A stretch of 64,000 nt of DNA from Grimontia hollisae CIP 101886 (GCF_000176515.1 NZ_ADAQ01000010.1:248001-312000), one strand, 5' to 3'. Shown: positions 37,395 through 47,349, numbered from the stretch's first letter. The notes: a model not told the origin generated them from the sequence alone. Made by a program: numbers and translations.

Positions 37395-38237
37395 TTAGCT
37401 GATGAAAGAAAGTACTGCTTTTTTCACAGAAGCCGGTTGTTCATCCATACCGACGATCCCGACGTCCTGTGTCATGTCAGATTTACGGCCATAGAGATCA
37501 GCCAGTGCTTGCTTATCGATTGCTGCACTTTCTCCCTGATAGAAGATCTTGCCATCGCGCAGTGCGACAACGTGTTGGCAGTATTTAAGGGCGTGATCGA
37601 CCTGATGAAGTGTGACAATCACTGGGATGCCCTCACGTTGGTTGATGTCGCTAAGAAGCTCCATCACGATGCGGGAAGATTCCGGATCCAAAGAAGCGAT
37701 AGGCTCATCGGCGAAAATGATGCGGGCTTTTTGCATCAGTGCCCTCGCAATGGCCACACGTTGTTGCTGGCCACCGGAAAGCGTAGAAACACGCTGATGG
37801 GCGAAGTTCTGCATGCCGACACGTTCAAGCGCAGTCATGGCGTCTTCTTTCTGTTGTCTGGTGAAGTTTCCAGTGAGTGTGCGCCAGAAAGGTGTGTAGT
37901 TAAGTGCACCAATCAGTACATTGGTCATGACTGACAAGCGGTTAACCAGATTGAATTGCTGGAATATGTAGCCTGCCTGAGCCCGGCAGGCACGGACCTG
38001 ACCAGAAGCACGCCCCTGACTTTGCACGGTTTTACCAAGCACTTGGATATGTCCATCAGGGTTTTTATCAGAGAAGACCAGACCGCTCAAATGGCGAAGC
38101 AGCGTTGATTTTCCTGAGCCGGAAGGCCCAAGTAGCGCCGCCATTTCTTTGTGTTGGATTTTGAGGTTGATCTGATCGAGCGCTTTGTTTTTTCCAAACG
38201 TCTTCGTCAGACCATTCACTTCGATGATGCTATCCAT
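37395..38237 (-). CDS. phnC: Phosphonate ABC transporter ATPase
   Basis: A 280-residue ABC ATPase and first gene of the operon. Walker A is GPSGSGKST (about residues 36-44), the signature is [15 protein letters not shown] and Walker B is [17 protein letters not shown] lies eight bases before the ATG. The leader upstream carries two TCTAGA palindromes and a TGTCGTT/AACGACA inverted repeat. No clear PhoB box was seen, which is notable because E. coli phnC depends on PhoB. Confidence 0.93.
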   Translation of the reverse strand: MDSIIEVNGLTKTFGKNKALDQINLKIQHKEMAALLGPSGSGKSTLLRHLSGLVFSDKNPDGHIQVLGKTVQSQGRASGQVRACRAQAGYIFQQFNLVNRLSVMTNVLIGALNYTPFWRTLTGNFTRQQKEDAMTALERVGMQNFAHQRVSTLSGGQQQRVAIARALMQKARIIFADEPIASLDPESSRIVMELLSDINQREGIPVIVTLHQVDHALKYCQHVVALRDGKIFYQGESAAIDKQALADLYGRKSDMTQDVGIVGMDEQPASVKKAVLSFIS

Positions 38238-38285
38238 GTTTCAGGGAACCTCGTTATGTGGTGTCCCTATCGTGTGGTCTGTTTG

Positions 38286-38304
38286 TGTCGTTTTCATAAC
38301 GACA
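38286..38304. promoter_or_regulatory. Inverted repeat in the phnC leader
   Basis: TGTCGTTttcatAACGACA, a perfect 7+5+7 inverted repeat 49 bases before phnC. It may be an operator or a short mRNA stem. It does not match the TCTAGA motif. Confidence 0.4.
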
Positions 38305-38389
38305 ACGTGTCAACACTGTGACCGTGCTATACACGTAGAAACAGGTCTAAAAACCTGGGAATGGTGCTCTCAAAGAGATTGGTTGGGAG

Positions 38390-38423
38390 AGATCTAGATA
38401 TGTTCAGAGACATGTCTAGACAA
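38390..38423. promoter_or_regulatory. Paired putative PhnF operators upstream of phnC
   Basis: AGATCTAGATAT (38390-38401) and ATGTCTAGACAA (38412-38423) share a TCTAGA core. Their centres are 22 bases apart, two helical turns, so two dimers would bind on the same face. The second is nearly identical to the site before phnF. They lie 153-186 bases before phnC, so the promoter is probably near here with a long leader. Confidence 0.5.
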
Positions 38424-38583
38424 CTGATTAATCAAATGTTCATAGAAGCATCACGTACTTTATCCACCATCAATTTATCTGGGATTGAACCTTCCCAAGC
38501 AGCATGACGTGAACAGCAAATCACCGATTAAAAGGGATACCCTGCTATAGATTTAGTCATTGCTAAAATTAAACCTGAATCAT

Positions 38584-38612
38584 AAAAAAGCCACTGATAA
38601 TCAGTGGCTTAT
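38584..38612 (-). terminator. Terminator of ackA
   Basis: AAGCCACTGAT pairs with ATCAGTGGCTT, and on the minus strand a run of six T follows. It lies 20 bases after the ackA stop codon and separates ackA from the phn operon. Confidence 0.85.
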
Positions 38613-38631
38613 TGATTAAACATATCAATTA

Positions 38632-39837
38632 CTACAGGTTCTTAACCAGTTCCATCGCCTGCGATACGATAACGAACTCTTCGTTGGTTGGCACAACCAT
38701 CGCCACTGCGCCCAGCAGATCTGATTTACCAATAATGCCGCCTTTACCAAAACGCGCAGCTTCGTTACCCGCTTCATCTTCCACAAAACCAAGCAGTTTG
38801 AGGTTTTTCAGGATCTCGCGACGGATTGGCAGTGAGTTTTCACCGATGCCACCGGTAAAGATAATTGCATCCAGCTTGTCCAGCGGGATCATGTAAGAAC
38901 CGATGTACTTCGCCACACGGTAAGTAAAGACTTCAAACGCCAGCTTCGCACCTTCGTGGCCGTTATCCATCGCTTCCAGAATACCGCGCGCATCTGAGGT
39001 CAGACCCGATACACCAAGGAAACCGGATTTCTTGTTCAGGGTTTCGAATACACGCTCCTGACTCCAGCCTTTTTTCAGTAGGAATTCAATGATGCCGGGG
39101 TCAAGGTCACCGGAGCGTGTGCCCATCATCAAGCCAGCCAGTGGTGTAAAGCCCATGGAAGTATCAACAGACTTGCCATTGCGAACCGCACACACTGATG
39201 CGCCGTTCCCCAGGTGGACCGAAATGAAGTTTGTTTCTTCAATATTCTTGCCCAACTGTTTAGCCGCTTCACGAGTAACGTAGAAGTGACTGGTACCGTG
39301 GAAGCCGTATCGGCGAATACCGTATTCTTTATAAAGCTCGTTGGCGATAGCACCGGTAAACGCTTTTTTAGGCATAGTTTGGTGGAATGCGGTGTCAAAT
39401 ACCGCAACTTGTGGCAGCCCTTTAAAGGCTTTCATTGCAGCGCGGATACCCATGACGTTTGCCGGGTTGTGCAGTGGCGCCAACTCGCTCAGCGCTTCAA
39501 TATCACGAACCACGTCTTCATTGAGCAGGGTTGCCTCGGCAAACTTCTCACCGCCATGTACCACACGGTGACCAATCGCGATCAGGCGATCGCCGATATC
39601 CATGCTCTCGACTAACTCAACGATAATCGCAACCGCTTTCTCGTGATGATTGCCACCTTGCTCAAGCATGGTTTCTTGCTTGTCCTGACCTTCGCGTTTC
39701 CAGCTAATACGCGCATCATCAAGACCGAAGCATTCACCTAAACCGGAAAGGATTGCTTCGCCGGTTTGTGCATCTATCAATGCGAATTTAAGAGAGGAAC
39801 TGCCTGCGTTAAGGACAAGTACGAGTGAATTGTTCAT
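38632..39837 (-). CDS. ackA: Acetate kinase
   Basis: A 401-residue ASKHA-fold enzyme that interconverts acetyl phosphate plus ADP with acetate plus ATP. The N-terminal LNAGSSSLKFALID, the GHRVVHGGEKF block with the substrate Arg, the DTAFHQTMP motif, and the HLGNGASVCAV and FTGGIGENS nucleotide motifs are all present. A TTG at 39843 would add two residues; the ATG at 39837 follows GAG at normal distance. No pta is adjacent on either side. In vibrios a second, unlinked ackA copy occurs, and this could be it. Confidence 0.95.
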   Translation of the reverse strand: MNNSLVLVLNAGSSSLKFALIDAQTGEAILSGLGECFGLDDARISWKREGQDKQETMLEQGGNHHEKAVAIIVELVESMDIGDRLIAIGHRVVHGGEKFAEATLLNEDVVRDIEALSELAPLHNPANVMGIRAAMKAFKGLPQVAVFDTAFHQTMPKKAFTGAIANELYKEYGIRRYGFHGTSHFYVTREAAKQLGKNIEETNFISVHLGNGASVCAVRNGKSVDTSMGFTPLAGLMMGTRSGDLDPGIIEFLLKKGWSQERVFETLNKKSGFLGVSGLTSDARGILEAMDNGHEGAKLAFEVFTYRVAKYIGSYMIPLDKLDAIIFTGGIGENSLPIRREILKNLKLLGFVEDEAGNEAARFGKGGIIGKSDLLGAVAMVVPTNEEFVIVSQAMELVKNL

Positions 39838-39997
39838 GAACAAATCTCATTGGCAAAATAAATGAATTTCGATATCGAACCCTCATTATTAAATTAATTT
39901 TGAACAATTCAACTTATATTTTAACGATTGGTGCTTTTCTTGACTTTTACTGCGTCAGATCAAGAATCCCCCCCAGAAGATACCCCTATACGAAAGC

Positions 39998-40025
39998 AAA
40001 AAGACGCTTCAATGAGCGTCTTTTT
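39998..40025. terminator. Terminator downstream of the TetR gene
   Basis: AAAAAGACGCT pairs with AGCGTCTTTTT around six bases, with T-runs on both strands. It lies just past the stop of the leftward TetR gene at 40044. Confidence 0.8.
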
Positions 40026-40043
40026 AAGCGTTTTGGATGCTCT

Positions 40044-40505
40044 CTAAGCCATTGTCAACAGCGACTTACCAACCAGCCATTCAAGGTCTTTTTCAAACTC
40101 TTCGCCATACCGGTTACAACAGACATCATACAGCTTGCGGCTGGCATGGCTGGTAAATTCCACCGCATTCTCTGATGAAACAGTATGGAGAAAAAATAGG
40201 CGGAGAACCGCGATAAAACGGTTGTCGGAACGAAGCGCATTTAACCAGCTATCAATAAAAGAACGTTTATCTCCCTCAAGATCCAGCCTGTCAATCAGGA
40301 TACCCAACAACCTGTCATCGAGCCTTGTGATAAAGTCGGTTTTCTTTGGAAAGTGGTGGCTAATGCCGGTTCTGGATATGCCTGTTTGCTGGCTCAACGT
40401 GGTGTAAGACATCTTGTCGTATCCCAGCGTGACCAACTGATCAACCACCGCATCCAGAATTAACCTGATGGTAACTTCTGTATCTTCTTTACTTCTCTTT
40501 GGCAT
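40044..40505 (-). CDS. TetR-family transcriptional regulator
   Basis: A 153-residue regulator, short for the family. The helix-turn-helix lies at about residues 12-55 (RLILDAVVDQLVTLGYDKMSYTTLSQQTGISRTGISHHFP, read here in parts: TLSQQTGISRTG and ISHHFPKKTDF). The C-terminal ligand domain is reduced. The ORF is open to 40547, but AGGGA eight bases before the ATG at 40505 fixes that start. It is divergent from an acyl-CoA ligase gene 457 bases away, which is a possible target. Confidence 0.78.
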   Translation of the reverse strand: MPKRSKEDTEVTIRLILDAVVDQLVTLGYDKMSYTTLSQQTGISRTGISHHFPKKTDFITRLDDRLLGILIDRLDLEGDKRSFIDSWLNALRSDNRFIAVLRLFFLHTVSSENAVEFTSHASRKLYDVCCNRYGEEFEKDLEWLVGKSLLTMA

Positions 40506-40962
40506 AGCTATATCCCTGTTTTTTTGGGCTTCCATGAGCTTTAGCAATCAAGACATCACTACTATCGCAGTAAACGCTGTTTTTGGTCTGTATTTCACGT
40601 ACGTAGAACTTGATCAGGTGAATAATAAAAGGGTTTACCGACTGCCAACCCTTAACGCAAGTTGTCTTAAAGATAGTACATTTGAACATAATGTGAGCTA
40701 TCTAGATGTAAAAAATAAGACGCGGAAACAGCCTTGTATTTGCAGAAGTCATACGTATTGCCAGGCTATAACATACTGAAAGAAAAATACTATTCTCAGC
40801 ACCGACAATGTAATGCCGTAAGTGACAGCGTTACTTACATCAAAATTTGAACAAGCGTTTGAATGAATCGCTTGACCTGCACACCACTCGACACATAATT
40901 TAACAATCAAGCAACACAAAATTAAAACAACTCTTTTTCCCTACTTTTATACGGGGTCCTTT
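40506..40962. other. Intergenic region between the TetR gene and the acyl-CoA ligase
   Basis: A 457-base gap with no convincing gene; open frames on both strands lack ribosome sites and protein-like composition. It should hold the divergent promoters. The stretch before the ligase (40880-40950) is A-rich. No shared palindrome was found. Confidence 0.4.
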
Positions 40963-42609
40963 ATGGCTCAACCAAAACCCTATCTACAAATGCTGCGCTG
41001 GGCGGAAGAACGTCCCAACGAGGTATTCCTTCGCCAAATCATCAACCGACAGTTCAACGACTTTACCTACTCAGATGTTGTTGATCAGGCATTGCGCATC
41101 GTCTCCGCACTGCGTGACATGGGGCTGGAGCCGGGTGATCGCGTTGCCCTTATATCCAAAAACTGTGCGGAATGGTTCACTGCCGATCTGGCCATGATGC
41201 TCGGAAGCTATATCAGTGTGCCGATTTTCCCTACTGCGGGCGCGGAAACCATTTCCCACGTTATCGATCACAGTGAATCAAAAGCCCTGTTCGTCGGTAA
41301 ACTGGATGACACAAAAGCGCTGAAAGGATCACTCAGCAAACGGGCTGACATTCCGACCATTGCATTTCCCTACCCGACCATCAATTGTGGCTATGACTGG
41401 AATGATTTGGTTGCCCAAAACGAAAGAGCAGAAGTAAGGCCTGAGCACCAGGATGACGACTTAATGTCTATCGTTTACACCTCGGGTACTTCAGGTTTAC
41501 CCAAAGGTGCCATGCTGACCTACGGCGCCCACGCCTGGTCTGCACAACAACTGATAAACCACATTGGTATGCGTGAAGGCGAACGACTGTTCTCTTATCT
41601 GCCCCTTGCGCACATTACTGAGCGTGTTTACATCATGGCGACAGCGATGAATGCCGGAATCTGCACCGCATTTCCAGAGTCTCTCGATACTTTTATTGAA
41701 GACGTTAAAATGCACCGCCCTACCCTGTTTATCTCTGTTCCCCGCTTGTGGACACTGTTCCAGCAACGCATTCAGGAAAAACTGCCCGAAGGCAAACTTA
41801 ATCTACTGCTGAAGCTGCCCATCATCTCGGGTTTGGTCAAAAAGAAAATCGCCCTGAATCTCGGGTTGGATCAGGCACGTGTATTGGGTTGTGGTTCAGC
41901 CCCCGTCTCAGCAGCACTGCTTCGCTGGTATGAAAAACTTGGCTTGAACATTACCGAAGCCTGGGGCATGACCGAATCCTACGCATACAGCACACTGAAT
42001 TACCCATTCCGCGAAGACAAAATTGGATCCGTCGGAAATGCAGGCCCCGGTGTAGAAATCAAAACAGCGGAAGATGAAGAAATCCTGGTACGCAGCAAAG
42101 GCCTGTTCACCGGTTATTACAAAAACCCGGAGGCCACGGCTGAAACCATCATAGACGGCTGGCTCCACACCGGTGATATCGGCTTTCTGGACAGCGACGG
42201 TTTTCTGACCATTCAAGGGCGAAAAAATGACACCTTTAAAACCGCAAAAGGCAAGTTTGTTGCCCCGGTTCCGATTGAGAAACGCCTGTTTGAGCTGAGT
42301 AACGTCGAAATGATGTGTCTGGTGGGTTCAGGTATGCCGGGCCCGATCCTGCTGGCATTGCCCCATCATTTCCCAAACTTTGACCGCAAACGTTATGAGC
42401 GTCGTGTTAAACATGTGATAGAAACTATCAACAGTGAACTCGAATCACACGCGAAAATCCGTGGCGTTTTAATGATCAAAGAACCTTGGAGCATTGAGAA
42501 TGGCATGTTGACGCCGACACTGAAAATCAAGCGTCACCTGCTTGAAAAGAAGTATCACGATATCGGTGCAAACTGGCCATCTAACACATTAGTTCAGTGG
42601 GAAGAGTAA
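40963..42609 (+). CDS. AMP-forming acyl-CoA ligase, long-chain type
   Basis: A 548-residue adenylate-forming enzyme. The P-loop-like motif YTSGTSGLPKGAML is at about 170-183, the AMP-contact EAWGMTESYAYST at about 335-347, GWLHTGDIGF at about 400-409, and the C-terminal hinge GRKNDTFKTAKGKFVAP at about 422-438 with the catalytic Lys region. It activates a carboxylic acid, probably a fatty acid, to its CoA ester. The C-terminal domain is somewhat divergent from FadD. It is a cytoplasmic enzyme encoded alone, possibly under the divergent TetR gene. The exact substrate is not determinable. Confidence 0.85.
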   Translation: MAQPKPYLQMLRWAEERPNEVFLRQIINRQFNDFTYSDVVDQALRIVSALRDMGLEPGDRVALISKNCAEWFTADLAMMLGSYISVPIFPTAGAETISHVIDHSESKALFVGKLDDTKALKGSLSKRADIPTIAFPYPTINCGYDWNDLVAQNERAEVRPEHQDDDLMSIVYTSGTSGLPKGAMLTYGAHAWSAQQLINHIGMREGERLFSYLPLAHITERVYIMATAMNAGICTAFPESLDTFIEDVKMHRPTLFISVPRLWTLFQQRIQEKLPEGKLNLLLKLPIISGLVKKKIALNLGLDQARVLGCGSAPVSAALLRWYEKLGLNITEAWGMTESYAYSTLNYPFREDKIGSVGNAGPGVEIKTAEDEEILVRSKGLFTGYYKNPEATAETIIDGWLHTGDIGFLDSDGFLTIQGRKNDTFKTAKGKFVAPVPIEKRLFELSNVEMMCLVGSGMPGPILLALPHHFPNFDRKRYERRVKHVIETINSELESHAKIRGVLMIKEPWSIENGMLTPTLKIKRHLLEKKYHDIGANWPSNTLVQWEE

Positions 42610-42732
42610 GACCCACTCACTGGGTTAAAAATCCCTACAGACATAAAGCTTATGTGTAGTAATATTGCTTAAGTATCAACTTACCGGAGCCATACCAGAG
42701 TTGGTTTGCCCCGGCAAATGAGAGAAAAAGTG

Positions 42733-43023
42733 ATGAGCCAAGAAGACTATCAAGTATGCGATGCATGTGGCGTAACCGCAGAAGTGGGCTTTATTATCGG
42801 TGAAGGTGACGAAGTGGCAGAAGTTGAAATTTTCGCTGAAGACAAAGCGTCAGCAGTTGCTGAATTTCAACGTTATCTTGATCTAGCCAAGCAGGTGAAT
42901 GAAAACGTTATTCACGATCTTAACGAAAATGCTGAACTTTCCCTTAACCCGCTGACGGTAAAACTTAAGTTTGAATGTAGTGCAGAAAAACTGATTTTTG
43001 AATTACGCAGCCGCTCGCTCTGA
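42733..43023 (+). CDS. YfcZ/YiiS family protein
   Basis: A 96-residue protein of the DUF406 family, known from E. coli YfcZ and YiiS. Function is unknown. A CDACG motif at the N-terminus recalls the cysteine-rich start of YfcZ, and the C-terminal FECSAEKLIFELRSRSL matches the conserved family end. An upstream ATG at 42706 is open, but GAGAGAAAAAG before the ATG at 42733 is a better ribosome site and gives the family start. It is followed by a terminator. Confidence 0.8.
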   Translation: MSQEDYQVCDACGVTAEVGFIIGEGDEVAEVEIFAEDKASAVAEFQRYLDLAKQVNENVIHDLNENAELSLNPLTVKLKFECSAEKLIFELRSRSL

Positions 43024-43044
43024 TTGAGTTCACACCAAAACGTG

Positions 43045-43071
43045 ACGCCGCATTTCAACGCGGCGTTTTTT
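43045..43071. terminator. Terminator between convergent YfcZ-like and kinase genes
   Basis: ACGCCGC pairs with GCGGCGT around eight bases and is followed by TTTTTT. It lies 21 bases after the YfcZ-like stop and touches the last codon of the leftward hybrid kinase. Confidence 0.85.
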
Positions 43072-46000
43072 ATGCTCTTAAAAAAGTGCCGGAGGTTTCA
43101 TCCACTTCACCTGTCCCTAACGACGTAATCACTGCCTGCAGTTTTGCCGCCGCCGCTTCGTATTCAAATTTGCGGATAGCCTCTTCTACGGCAGATAAAT
43201 CAACCTCCATACCCTTGGCGTTTTCCTGGATTCCAGTAATAAAATCGACAGCCTGAGTATCAAAATTATCCAGTAAAATCTTCAATTGCTCGAGTTCAAT
43301 ACAGAATTCTTTGGGCGTATATCCAGTAAACGCCATCATATCAGGGACATCTTTTTCTTTTTTTTCAACGGGGATATAACCCTGAATTTCCCTTAGACAC
43401 TGCTCAATCTTGTCAATCAGTGTGGCTTCAATCTTTATCTTCGAACCCGCTTGATCTTCAAGGTTACCCGCTAACACCGCGAGCCCTTTCGCAGCAACAT
43501 TCGCCGCTGCACCTTTCAGTGAGTGGGCAAACAACTCAACTTCTTGTCGGTTTTCATCAAGCACGTCTTTTCGGATTTTATCAATGCCTGCCAGCTTAGC
43601 CTGAGTGAACGCAGAGATCACTTTCCAATACGCATCCTCATTTCCCCCAATCCTGCGGATACCTTCTGCAGCATCTAACACCAAGGGATCAATATCATCC
43701 AGATAAGACGTGTCAGTAGATGCTTCATCTTGTTGCTCACTCAGCGAATCGAATGACCTTACGTCTTGTTCAGACATGGATATCCATGTCTGAATGGCGT
43801 TAATAAGTTCTTCTATGTCGATGGGCTTTGAAACATGATCGTTCATCCCCGCCGCCTTACATTGCTTGATATCCCTTTCCATGGCATTCGCCGTCATGGC
43901 AACAATGGGAAGGCCTGCCAGTGCTTCAATCTCGCGGATTTTACGGGTCGCAGTTAATCCATCCATCACCGGCATTTGCATATCCATCAGAACAATATCG
44001 AAATGCTCTTTCTGCACTCTATCCAGCGCTACCTGACCATTGTCTGCCACTTCGATAGTAGGGTTAAACTGCTCCAGAATGCCCTTTGCGACTTCTTGGT
44101 TGATCATGTTGTCCTCAACAAGAAGTATTTTTATTCCAGTTAAATCAACATGTTGTGTTTTTATTGTTTCTGCTTCACGGCTGTTGGCGCGTTTCATTTC
44201 CAATTGGCCAAACGCCTCCATCAGTGCATCAAACAGCGAAGATGGGTTAATTGGCTTGACCAAGGATGCATCAAAAACGTTTTGCACCTCTTCATTGATA
44301 AGCCCAGAATTTTCACCGTAGGCACTGGCCAGAATCACTTTCGGCATTTTGTTGAGTGATAACTCACGAATTTTCACTGTCGCTTCATCACCATTAATGC
44401 CGGGCATCTTCCAATCCATGACCACTACATCAAAGCCATCATTGCTCAGGTCAGCCGACTCAACCTCATACACGGCTTCTTCACCATTAGAGACAGCAGC
44501 AACTCGCAGATCCAGGTTATCCAATAATGCATACATAATGTCGCGTGAAGCCTGGTTATCATCCACCACCAGCACACGTTTGTCGTTGAGAATGGTGGTT
44601 TTGGCGATCTGCTCTTTGATGCTGGAATTACTGCGGCCACAACGAATAGTGAAAGAAAATGTTGAACCTTTACCTGGTTGGCTCTCTACCCAAATACGGC
44701 CTCCCATTAGCTCGACAAAACTCTTCGAAATGGTCAAACCAAGGCCGGTACCACCATATTTTCGGGTGATCGATCCATCTGCCTGAGAAAACGATTGAAA
44801 AAGGCGTCCCAGCTGTTCTTCATTCATACCAATACCGGTATCTTCAATATCAAACTGGATCTCGATGATTTCATTCACATCTGTGACTTTGCGGGCGCGG
44901 ATAATAATTTCGCCCGATTCGGTAAATTTCACCGAGTTACCGGTCAGGTTGATAATGATTTGCCCAAGGCGCAACGGGTCACCGACCAGATCGTCTGGCA
45001 AGTTCGGATCGATATCAAAAATCAGCTCCAGCTCTTTCTCTTTGGCTTTCACTGAAATGATATTGCTGATGTTGTCCAATACTTCACTGAAACGGAAATC
45101 AACATGCTCGACTGATAGTTTACCGGCCTCAATTTTTGAGAAGTCCAAAATGTCATTGATGATACCCAGCAAGGATTTTCCGGCTTTTTCAATATTTCCG
45201 ACATAATTACGCTGTTTATCATTTAGGTCAGTCAGCAAAGCCAGGTGCGACATCCCGAGGATCGCGTTCATTGGCGTTCGGATTTCGTGACTCATATTGG
45301 CCAGGAATTCACCTTTGGCTTTGCTCGCTTCCGTGGCCTGATCTTTCGCCGCAATCAAATCAGACTCGAGACGTTTCTGTTTGGTGACATCCACAAACAG
45401 GCCAACAATACCCATAGGATCACCGTCAGTGCCGTAATAGGTAGCCTCATACACATTCAGGATCCTCACGTCACCATGGCTGTTTGCCAGTTCAATGTTA
45501 TAGACGGTTGAACCTGGGTTTTCAAAAAGTTCTCGCTCTTTTTCTGTGAACATGTTTGCGACATCTTTAGCAAACAGCTCTAACGGTGTTTTATCTACAA
45601 CATCGATATAGAAAAGGCCAAGGAAGTCAGTAAACGCATCGTTGACACCAATATAAGCTCCCTGAGTGTCACGAAAGTAAGTGGGGTTGGGAATGGCATT
45701 GATAATTTGCTGGTTGAGCTTAAGCTGCTCTGAAATACGCTGCTCAGCCTCCATTTGCATCTCAGCATTGAGCGTGAGTTGAATCCCTACTGCCAAGTCC
45801 TCTTGCATTTCTGAAAGCCAATCCATTTCTTTATCAGAGAGAAGCCGCACAGCTCCAACCTCCAACACCCCCACCATTTCGTTATTGACCATCAGGGGAA
45901 TAAAATACATCTCTGATAATGACAGTTGTCCCACCGGTAAAGTGAGTGTGAAGTGACCTTTATCATTGCGGATCCGGAGAAATTGTCTTGTTGTAAGAAT

Positions 46001-47134
46001 GGTGCGGTGGAATGAAACCGTATCTTTGTCCATGGCGTCTGATTTTTCATCAACACCCACTCCCCCTACCAGTGTCATTGTCCTTCCACGTACGACATAA
46101 AGCGCCACGTAAGGCAGCTCCAACCCTTTTGAGAGAAAATTGGTGACCAGATCGCCCAACTCGTCCATTCCTGAACAACCGCGGATCAAGTCAGCAAAGG
46201 CTTTTACCTGGCGACCAAGCTCGAAACGTTCAGCAATCTCACGCAACACTTCATTTTGTGCCTGAGCGAGATCTTTCAATTCCCCCTGGTTATCAACATC
46301 GAGCTTAAATTCAAATTCTTTATCACGCACTTTACTGACGATAGTGCTGCGAATATTATCGAGAGGCTTAAGAAACCGAAACCAAAGCAGAACGGTTGTT
46401 GATATGACGGCGATCAACAGCATAAACGCCATTGAGATCACAATGCCATCCATATTGGCCCGTTCTTGCTGCAGTTGCTGAAGCTTTTGGTTAGTTGACT
46501 TTTCAATGGCTTCATAGAAAGCACCTACAGGCCCCATAATCTTGCTTCGCGCATGCAAGTAGTCGGCACCAAACAACATGTCCTGAGCCAGTTCAGGATC
46601 AGGGATCACACGTTCAATACCCCGAGCAGTACGTTTACGGCCTTGGATCAAATCCATCGCCACCTGTTCAATACCAATCAAATCCTGAGAGCGAGACAGC
46701 GCCTGGGTTAGAAAAGACATGTGCGCTTCACTGATCCCTGCGCTCCTTAAGCGCGCGAGCAATGAAGGGTAATTAGGCCGGATTGGGATCTCTGGTTGTT
46801 CGATGATGACATTTGGATCTGACAATTGATTCCAATAATCAAAGTTATAGTTGTTCGGTAAAGGCAGTTGCCCGTCACGAACTGCTTTCACCTGCTCGAA
46901 CAGAAAACGCCATTTATTGCTAGAAGTCACTGCGTAAATGCGGGCAAAACGAGTTAAGAGATCAGAGCTCTGCTTCAACTCCATCGCAAGATGGTATTGC
47001 TGGTAACGTTGTTCATAAATGGCATCGATTTGAGTGCTCAGGGTATCAGAGCGAAAATGCGCGAAGATAATTGCAATACCGAGAACAAGGTTTAAGCCCA
47101 TCAACGCAAAAAAGATGTGGCGTATCGATCTCAT
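43070..47134 (-). CDS. Hybrid sensor histidine kinase with full internal phosphorelay
   Basis: A 1354-residue membrane kinase. In order: membrane helix (about 5-25), periplasmic sensor region (to about 230), second membrane helix (about 235-258), HAMP-like linker, GAF domain (about 310-465), PAS domain (about 485-590), HisKA with phospho-accepting His616 in SHEIRTP, ATPase domain with the GIGM and GTGLGLTIS boxes, two receiver domains with Asp907 and Asp1051, and an HPt domain with His1204 in AHSLKGAA. This is the BarA/TorS-like four-step relay. A GTG at 47164 is less likely than the ATG at 47134 behind GGAG. No response regulator gene is adjacent, so the output partner is unknown. Confidence 0.9.
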   Translation of the reverse strand: MRSIRHIFFALMGLNLVLGIAIIFAHFRSDTLSTQIDAIYEQRYQQYHLAMELKQSSDLLTRFARIYAVTSSNKWRFLFEQVKAVRDGQLPLPNNYNFDYWNQLSDPNVIIEQPEIPIRPNYPSLLARLRSAGISEAHMSFLTQALSRSQDLIGIEQVAMDLIQGRKRTARGIERVIPDPELAQDMLFGADYLHARSKIMGPVGAFYEAIEKSTNQKLQQLQQERANMDGIVISMAFMLLIAVISTTVLLWFRFLKPLDNIRSTIVSKVRDKEFEFKLDVDNQGELKDLAQAQNEVLREIAERFELGRQVKAFADLIRGCSGMDELGDLVTNFLSKGLELPYVALYVVRGRTMTLVGGVGVDEKSDAMDKDTVSFHRTILTTRQFLRIRNDKGHFTLTLPVGQLSLSEMYFIPLMVNNEMVGVLEVGAVRLLSDKEMDWLSEMQEDLAVGIQLTLNAEMQMEAEQRISEQLKLNQQIINAIPNPTYFRDTQGAYIGVNDAFTDFLGLFYIDVVDKTPLELFAKDVANMFTEKERELFENPGSTVYNIELANSHGDVRILNVYEATYYGTDGDPMGIVGLFVDVTKQKRLESDLIAAKDQATEASKAKGEFLANMSHEIRTPMNAILGMSHLALLTDLNDKQRNYVGNIEKAGKSLLGIINDILDFSKIEAGKLSVEHVDFRFSEVLDNISNIISVKAKEKELELIFDIDPNLPDDLVGDPLRLGQIIINLTGNSVKFTESGEIIIRARKVTDVNEIIEIQFDIEDTGIGMNEEQLGRLFQSFSQADGSITRKYGGTGLGLTISKSFVELMGGRIWVESQPGKGSTFSFTIRCGRSNSSIKEQIAKTTILNDKRVLVVDDNQASRDIMYALLDNLDLRVAAVSNGEEAVYEVESADLSNDGFDVVVMDWKMPGINGDEATVKIRELSLNKMPKVILASAYGENSGLINEEVQNVFDASLVKPINPSSLFDALMEAFGQLEMKRANSREAETIKTQHVDLTGIKILLVEDNMINQEVAKGILEQFNPTIEVADNGQVALDRVQKEHFDIVLMDMQMPVMDGLTATRKIREIEALAGLPIVAMTANAMERDIKQCKAAGMNDHVSKPIDIEELINAIQTWISMSEQDVRSFDSLSEQQDEASTDTSYLDDIDPLVLDAAEGIRRIGGNEDAYWKVISAFTQAKLAGIDKIRKDVLDENRQEVELFAHSLKGAAANVAAKGLAVLAGNLEDQAGSKIKIEATLIDKIEQCLREIQGYIPVEKKEKDVPDMMAFTGYTPKEFCIELEQLKILLDNFDTQAVDFITGIQENAKGMEVDLSAVEEAIRKFEYEAAAAKLQAVITSLGTGEVDETSGTFLRA

Positions 47135-47298
47135 TTTGTCTCCAAATTCTCTAAATGGTGACACTCCTATTAAATAAGCGTAGACGGCGAGTTGGACGAG
47201 ATAAAGGCGGAACAGGTAAAACTTGTTTGCACTTATTGACTTATCACAAAATCACCAAGCAACATTCGGAAACACCCAAAATCGCCAACCCCATAACG

Positions 47299-47327
47299 AA
47301 AAACCCAGCGCTGTCTGGCTGGGTTTT
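47299..47327. terminator. Terminator of the DnaJ-related gene
   Basis: AAAACCCAGC pairs with GCTGGGTTTT around eight bases. The T-run on the minus strand serves the leftward DnaJ-related gene, whose stop lies 23 bases upstream on that strand. Confidence 0.75.
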
Positions 47328-47349
47328 CAAGTGTCTTTCATGGAGAGTT

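Noticed and set aside
38238-38583. PhoB box upstream of phnC
   Set aside because: No pair of CTGTCAT-like repeats with 11-base spacing in the right orientation could be seen.
40468-40779. 103-codon rightward frame with a hydrophobic start
   Set aside because: It overlaps the 5' end of the TetR gene on the other strand, has no ribosome site and ends in non-protein-like sequence.
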